Below the pieces are notes generated by a model that had not been told where the DNA came from, ran no database searches, and saw only the letters and a list, made by a program, of their open reading frames with translations. Positions 4,873-6,716 of a stretch of 6,716 nt of DNA are shown one piece after another. Positions within the stretch are counted from its first letter, which is position 1. Each line of letters opens with the position of its first letter. The stretch lies in contig CABSBK010000062.1 in the NCBI GenBank assembly GCA_902475865.1, forward strand, positions 1-6,716. Reading direction: 5' to 3'. Source of the stretch: an uncultured Collinsella sp. (GTDB lineage Bacteria; Actinomycetota; Coriobacteriia; Coriobacteriales; Coriobacteriaceae). A program made the position numbers and the translations under genes.

Positions 4873-6633
4873 TTATGCCTCGAGGTTTTCCTCGATCCAG
4901 GCGACGGCACCCTTGGGATCCTTAGTGAGGTCGATGTACTGTTTGCCCTTGGGCGACAGCAGCGTGATGCCCAGGCGGTCGGTGTCGGCCTTCATCTCGT
5001 TGTAATAGGTGCGAACCTGCGGAGCCAGGACGATGACGTTGTACTGGTCCATGATGGCGTAGTGGCTGCCGTAGGCACCGGCGTTGGCGGTAATGTCGAT
5101 GCCCAGCTCGTCGGCGCCTTCCTTAAGCGCGTTGGCGAGCAGTGCAGAGGTGCCGGCGCCAGCGCACAGAACCAGAACCCTCAGGTCCTTGCCCTTAAGG
5201 GCGGACGGAGCTGCGGAGGCCTCAGTGGCAGAAGCGGTCTCGACAACGGGAGCCTCAACGGCGGGGGCGGCAGCGGTCTTGACGGCCTTGGTCTCCTCGG
5301 CCTCTTCTTCGGCCAGGGTCTCGGCCTCCTGCTTGCACAGGACGTTGTCGTAGGCCTTGCAGAACGGGTAGTAGATCAAGAAGTCAACGACCAGCAGGAC
5401 GACAACCAGGACCAGAGAGATCGGCTGGAAGTTGGTGTCGATGAAGGTGCCGATCGGTCCGGGGAGTGCCCACGGCATGGCATAGATAAAGCCGTTCATG
5501 CCCAAAAAGTCGATGAAGAACTTACCAATGAGGACGTTGGCCACGGGGGCAAACAGGAACGGGATCAGGAAGTACGGGTTGAGGATGATGGGCGCGGCGA
5601 ACAGCAGCGGCTCGTTGACGGCGAACATCACGGGTACGACAGAGGCTTTGCCGACGGCCTTGAGCTGCTTGGAGCGCATAAAGAGCAGGAAGATGATCGG
5701 GACAATGAACGTGGCGCCGGTGCCGCCGAGTTCGCCGATGTAGTTACCGAAGTTCTCGGTCAGGGCGAGGGCGGGGTGACCGCCGGCCTGCAGCGTGGCG
5801 AGGTTGGTAGTGATGTTGCCAAACAGCGCGGCGTTGAGGGCAGGCTTAACGACCGAGGGGCCGTGGATGCCCATGAACCAGAACAGCGGGATCATGAACC
5901 AGATGAGGGCGAGGCCGGCGTAGGAATCGGCAGCGGCGAACAGCGGGCTCACCAGCGTGGAGATGACGTTGGCAAACGGGACGGCCAAGCAGGTGCGGCA
6001 GATAACGTCGATGACGGCGACAAACAGGATGGAGAAGCTGAAGGCGAAGATGTCGCGGAAGTTCTGGGCGATGGCGCCGGGGACTTCTTTGGGCAGCTTG
6101 ATGGTGATGTCTCGCTTAATGCAGAAGGCATAGATGTTGACCGTGGCAAATGCGGCGACAAAGGAGCTCAGCAGGCCCTTGGTGCCCATGTTGTCGGTAA
6201 AGAACACCGAGACATCGGCGCCGTCGATCTTGGCACTCGTCTGGGTAACGGCCAAGATGAGCATAGCGCACATGGCGGCGACCATGGTGCTCGTGGCGTT
6301 GATGGCCTTGCCGGCAGGCATGCGGCGGTTCTTGGAGCCGGTCAGCGCGCTTGCGGTGGTGCCGGCGACCATGATGCCCACGACGCCCATCGTGAAGTTG
6401 TAAACCTTGTTGCAGAAGTTCACGACGTCGACGTTCCACCAGTCGGGCAGCGTAAAGCCGCCGACCGTGGCGACAACGCCCGGCAGGGTTGAAATAAGCA
6501 GGAAGACAGAAGAAGACAGGATGATGGGCATTGCTGCCAAAAAGCCGTCTTTAATGGCCTGAAGGTAGATGTTCTTAGAGACCTTGTCGAAGTACGGCTG
6601 ACCTTTCTCCAAGAACTTAACGATCGATTCCAT
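4873..6633 (-). CDS. lacE: PTS lactose-type permease EIICB (copy 2, paralogue)
   Basis: This is a second complete lactose/cellobiose-family EIICB of 586 residues, colinear with copy 1. The EIIC domain (about 1-430) starts with the same YFDKVSKNIYLQAIKDGF segment and carries FMGIHGPS with H257 and VNEPLLFAAP with E341. Next come a Glu-rich then Ala/Pro/Val-rich linker (about 436-482) and the EIIB domain with phospho-cysteine C490 in LVLCAGAGTS. The start ATG at 6633 has AAGAGGAG (complement of 6642-6649) 8 nt upstream. Against copy 1 it has FAAP instead of FGAP beside the active-site Glu, an insertion of several residues near 56-71 (VGGFTLPDWWNVDVV), and a different linker. The EIIB domains are especially similar. 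All residues needed for activity are present, so it looks functional. The substrate may be lactose, another β-galactoside or a β-glucoside; the lacE symbol rests on family membership. No partner gene lies downstream before the terminator. Any EIIA or hydrolase partner would be upstream, outside the window. Confidence 0.88.
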   Translation of the reverse strand: MESIVKFLEKGQPYFDKVSKNIYLQAIKDGFLAAMPIILSSSVFLLISTLPGVVATVGGFTLPDWWNVDVVNFCNKVYNFTMGVVGIMVAGTTASALTGSKNRRMPAGKAINATSTMVAAMCAMLILAVTQTSAKIDGADVSVFFTDNMGTKGLLSSFVAAFATVNIYAFCIKRDITIKLPKEVPGAIAQNFRDIFAFSFSILFVAVIDVICRTCLAVPFANVISTLVSPLFAAADSYAGLALIWFMIPLFWFMGIHGPSVVKPALNAALFGNITTNLATLQAGGHPALALTENFGNYIGELGGTGATFIVPIIFLLFMRSKQLKAVGKASVVPVMFAVNEPLLFAAPIILNPYFLIPFLFAPVANVLIGKFFIDFLGMNGFIYAMPWALPGPIGTFIDTNFQPISLVLVVVLLVVDFLIYYPFCKAYDNVLCKQEAETLAEEEAEETKAVKTAAAPAVEAPVVETASATEASAAPSALKGKDLRVLVLCAGAGTSALLANALKEGADELGIDITANAGAYGSHYAIMDQYNVIVLAPQVRTYYNEMKADTDRLGITLLSPKGKQYIDLTKDPKGAVAWIEENLEA

Positions 6634-6694
6634 AGTTCACGCTCCTCTTTGCATGAAATCTTAATGGCATGGACATTGAAAACGGATATGGTCT

Positions 6695-6715
6695 CCCGCT
6701 TGCTAAAAGCACGGG
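6695..6715 (-). other. imperfect hairpin upstream of second EIICB gene
   Basis: CCCG (6695-6698) pairs with CGGG (6712-6715), and TGCT (6701-6704) with AGCA (6708-6711), with a two-base bulge and a three-base loop. It lies about 60 bp upstream of the EIICB start, at the window edge. It could end an upstream gene or belong to the leader, but no U-tract follows it in the minus direction. Elsewhere in 6634-6716 I see the ribosome binding site, a poor -10-like TAAGAT (complement of 6657-6662) with no good -35, and no copy of the TGACAACG operator core. Confidence 0.28.
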
Positions 6716-6716
6716 T

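Noticed and set aside
4804..6492. A long open frame on the plus strand opposite the second EIICB gene
   Set aside because: It starts inside the terminator hairpin and its composition is the same Gly/Asp-rich antisense pattern. The minus strand encodes an unambiguous EIICB.

Overview
The window reads as a β-galactoside phosphotransferase (PTS) locus from a high-GC gut-type bacterium. GC-rich coding sequence with a strong C/G third-position bias, purine-rich Shine-Dalgarno sites and a Lac-type PTS point to an actinobacterium of the Coriobacteriia, with Collinsella as the best guess. The taxonomy is inferred; no rRNA or other marker is present.

Layout, left to right. (1) 1-1399, minus strand: a 6-phospho-β-galactosidase (lacG) whose last few C-terminal residues lie beyond the left edge. 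(2) 1400-1474: a short spacer with a strong hairpin. (3) 1475-3253, minus: a lactose-type PTS permease EIICB (lacE), upstream of lacG in the same operon. (4) 3254-3528: a divergent control region with a perfect 24-bp palindromic operator and a degenerate second copy 23 bp away. (5) 3529-4539, plus: a LacI-family repressor, read divergently from lacE-lacG. (6) 4540-4872: a gene-free stretch with three tandem ~80-bp repeats, each a long stem-loop, then a strong bidirectional terminator. (7) 4873-6633, minus: a second complete lactose-type EIICB paralogous to the first. (8) 6634-6716: the start of its upstream region.

How the parts should work together. The EIICB imports a β-galactoside such as lactose and phosphorylates it at C6 of the galactose unit. 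LacG then splits the phosphorylated disaccharide into galactose 6-phosphate and the aglycone sugar. The LacI-family protein very probably binds the palindrome and controls lacE-lacG, and possibly itself. The soluble EIIA (LacF) that must phosphorylate the EIIB cysteine and the tagatose-6-phosphate pathway genes are not in the window. The second EIICB has no visible copy of the operator in its 83 visible upstream bases, so it may be controlled separately and may carry a different sugar.

The most unusual element is the triple stem-loop array after the repressor gene. Its sequence differences between copies mostly keep base pairing only in the RNA read in the repressor's direction.
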